From contig JAWNZC010000259.1 in assembly GCA_035771165.1 (NCBI GenBank), forward strand, positions 191,001 through 255,000: DNA of 64,000 nt, given 5' to 3'. A program made the translations under genes and the position numbers. How positions within the stretch are numbered: the first letter of the stretch is position 1; the number at the start of each line of letters is the position of its first letter. Source of the DNA: Paragorgia papillata. Lineage: Eukaryota > Cnidaria > Anthozoa > Scleralcyonacea > Coralliidae. Of this stretch, positions 63,288 through 64,000 are shown in pieces. The notes beneath the pieces are model-generated. The model saw only the letters and a program-made list of their open reading frames with translations, had not been told where the DNA came from and searched no databases.

Positions 63288-63520
63288 TTATATTACCTGT
63301 ACCTGATAGATTGTGTCGTTGTGATGAGTTAGTGGTGGTGATCGTAGTTGTGGTGGTGGTTGTGGTGAGATAGGTGGTGGTACTAATGGTGGTTGTTTAA
63401 TGTTATGAAAACCGTACGTGGTGGTGGGTTGTGGTGGTTGAGATGAAGTAGGTGGTGATGTGGTAGTGGAGGTAGTGCTGGTTGTGATGAGATAGGTGGT
63501 GCATGGAGTGGTAGTCATAC
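63288..63520. repeat. GTGGTGGT-rich low-complexity intron
   Basis: GT-rich tract. The Thr/Pro-rich frame on the other strand is an artefact. Confidence 0.7.
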
Positions 63521-63617
63521 GAGGAACATGATAATAATCTGTTGAAGTCGAGAGAGGGGTTAATGGTATACAACTACAGTACTATACAAATTATCCCACT
63601 GTTTTTTTATTTTATAG

Positions 63618-63852
63618 CCTCAGCAAGTTATGCCGAAGATGCAAGGGAATTTTAAAGACGTTCAATCTCCGACCTCGTACGTACCAACAATGGACCCGCA
63701 GTTCCGACCGCAGGACATCATTCCGAAGCCTTCCATACCACAGCAAGCAATGCCGCCAAGCGGTATGCGATTTCATGCAGTGTCGAACAACCAGTTGCTG
63801 GGCAACACGTTGCCAGCTAACTCAGTTGTCCCCAGTCCTTACATGAAAATGA
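63618..63852 (+). CDS. Pro/Gln-rich cytoplasmic exon, runs into microsatellite
   Basis: After TTTTATAG the frame is open: PQQVMPKMQGNFKDVQS, then YVPTMDPQFRPQDIIPKPS, MPPSGMRFHAVSNNQLL and VVPSPYMKM. It follows the transmembrane exon in phase 0 and has the proline/tyrosine-rich character of Shisa-type tails. The frame stays open into the GGGA repeat, so the exon end cannot be set within the window. Confidence 0.65.
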
Positions 63853-64000
63853 GGGAGGGAGGGAGGGAGGGAGGGAGGGAGGGAGGGAGGGAGGGAGGGA
63901 GGGAGGGAGGGAGGGAGGGAGGGAGGGAGGGAGGGAGGAAGGAAGGAAGGAAGGAAGGAAGGAAGGAAGGAAGGAAGGAAGGAAGGAGGGAGGGAGGGAA
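63850..64000. repeat. (GGGA)n/(GGAA)n microsatellite
   Basis: Runs from the end of the open exon to the window edge, switching from GGGA to GGAA at about 63937 and back at about 63986. Confidence 0.95.

Overview
This window looks like nuclear DNA from an animal, most likely an anthozoan cnidarian such as a stony coral or sea anemone. It is AT-rich and full of introns and repeats. It holds small phase-1 exons that each encode one calcium-binding EGF domain, beta-propeller exons, fragments of several retroelement classes, a Maverick/Polinton derivative and many foldback elements. The cnidarian call is inference from this mix; no species can be named.

Left half (1-31607, minus strand): exons of a secreted or cell-surface protein. 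Read 5' to 3' they are a signal-peptide exon (31547-31607), two exons forming one six-bladed-size YWTD/LDLR-B-like propeller (30705-31086, 29694-30079), four EGF exons, a second propeller on two exons (16439-16817, 12807-13186), another EGF exon (10913-11032), and a tandem array of six cassettes (1-9281). Each cassette carries two or three intact EGF exons plus one dead EGF exon. Splice phases match at every join, so I favour one long gene (21 intact EGF exons here, the end lying left of position 1). Two adjacent paralogues are the alternative. The introns hold retroelement 3' fragments set in microsatellites, decayed Penelope-like sequence, hairpin MITEs and simple repeats.

Middle (31.9-37.5 kb): about 1.1 kb of tetranucleotide-rich satellite abuts a complete 4.4-kb Maverick/Polinton-type element (33097-37490). 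It has ~0.6-kb terminal inverted repeats starting AG and a perfect 6-bp target duplication (GTTCTG). Inside are a truncated packaging-ATPase-like start, two small ORFs, and a second inverted repeat of long homopurine and homopyrimidine arms.

Right half (38.6-59.1 kb): two copies of one segment, 38588-49797 and 53803-59098, each with the same already dead non-LTR retrotransposon. They form natural filled-site/empty-site pairs. Copy A carries a 3.2-kb DNA transposon and a 61-bp miniature element, each with a 9-bp target duplication, where copy B has the uninterrupted site. Copy A also has extra foldback elements, one with tRNA-like arms. Between the copies lies a small ZAD-like zinc-finger ORF.

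Right edge (59.9-64 kb, plus strand): the proline-rich last exon of one gene, then the start of another: signal peptide, transmembrane exon with CC and RRR after it, and a Pro/Gln-rich cytoplasmic exon running toward the window edge. This resembles small Shisa/CYYR-type membrane proteins, but the family assignment is tentative. All exon calls rest on reading frames, splice dinucleotides and motifs; no transcript evidence was available.
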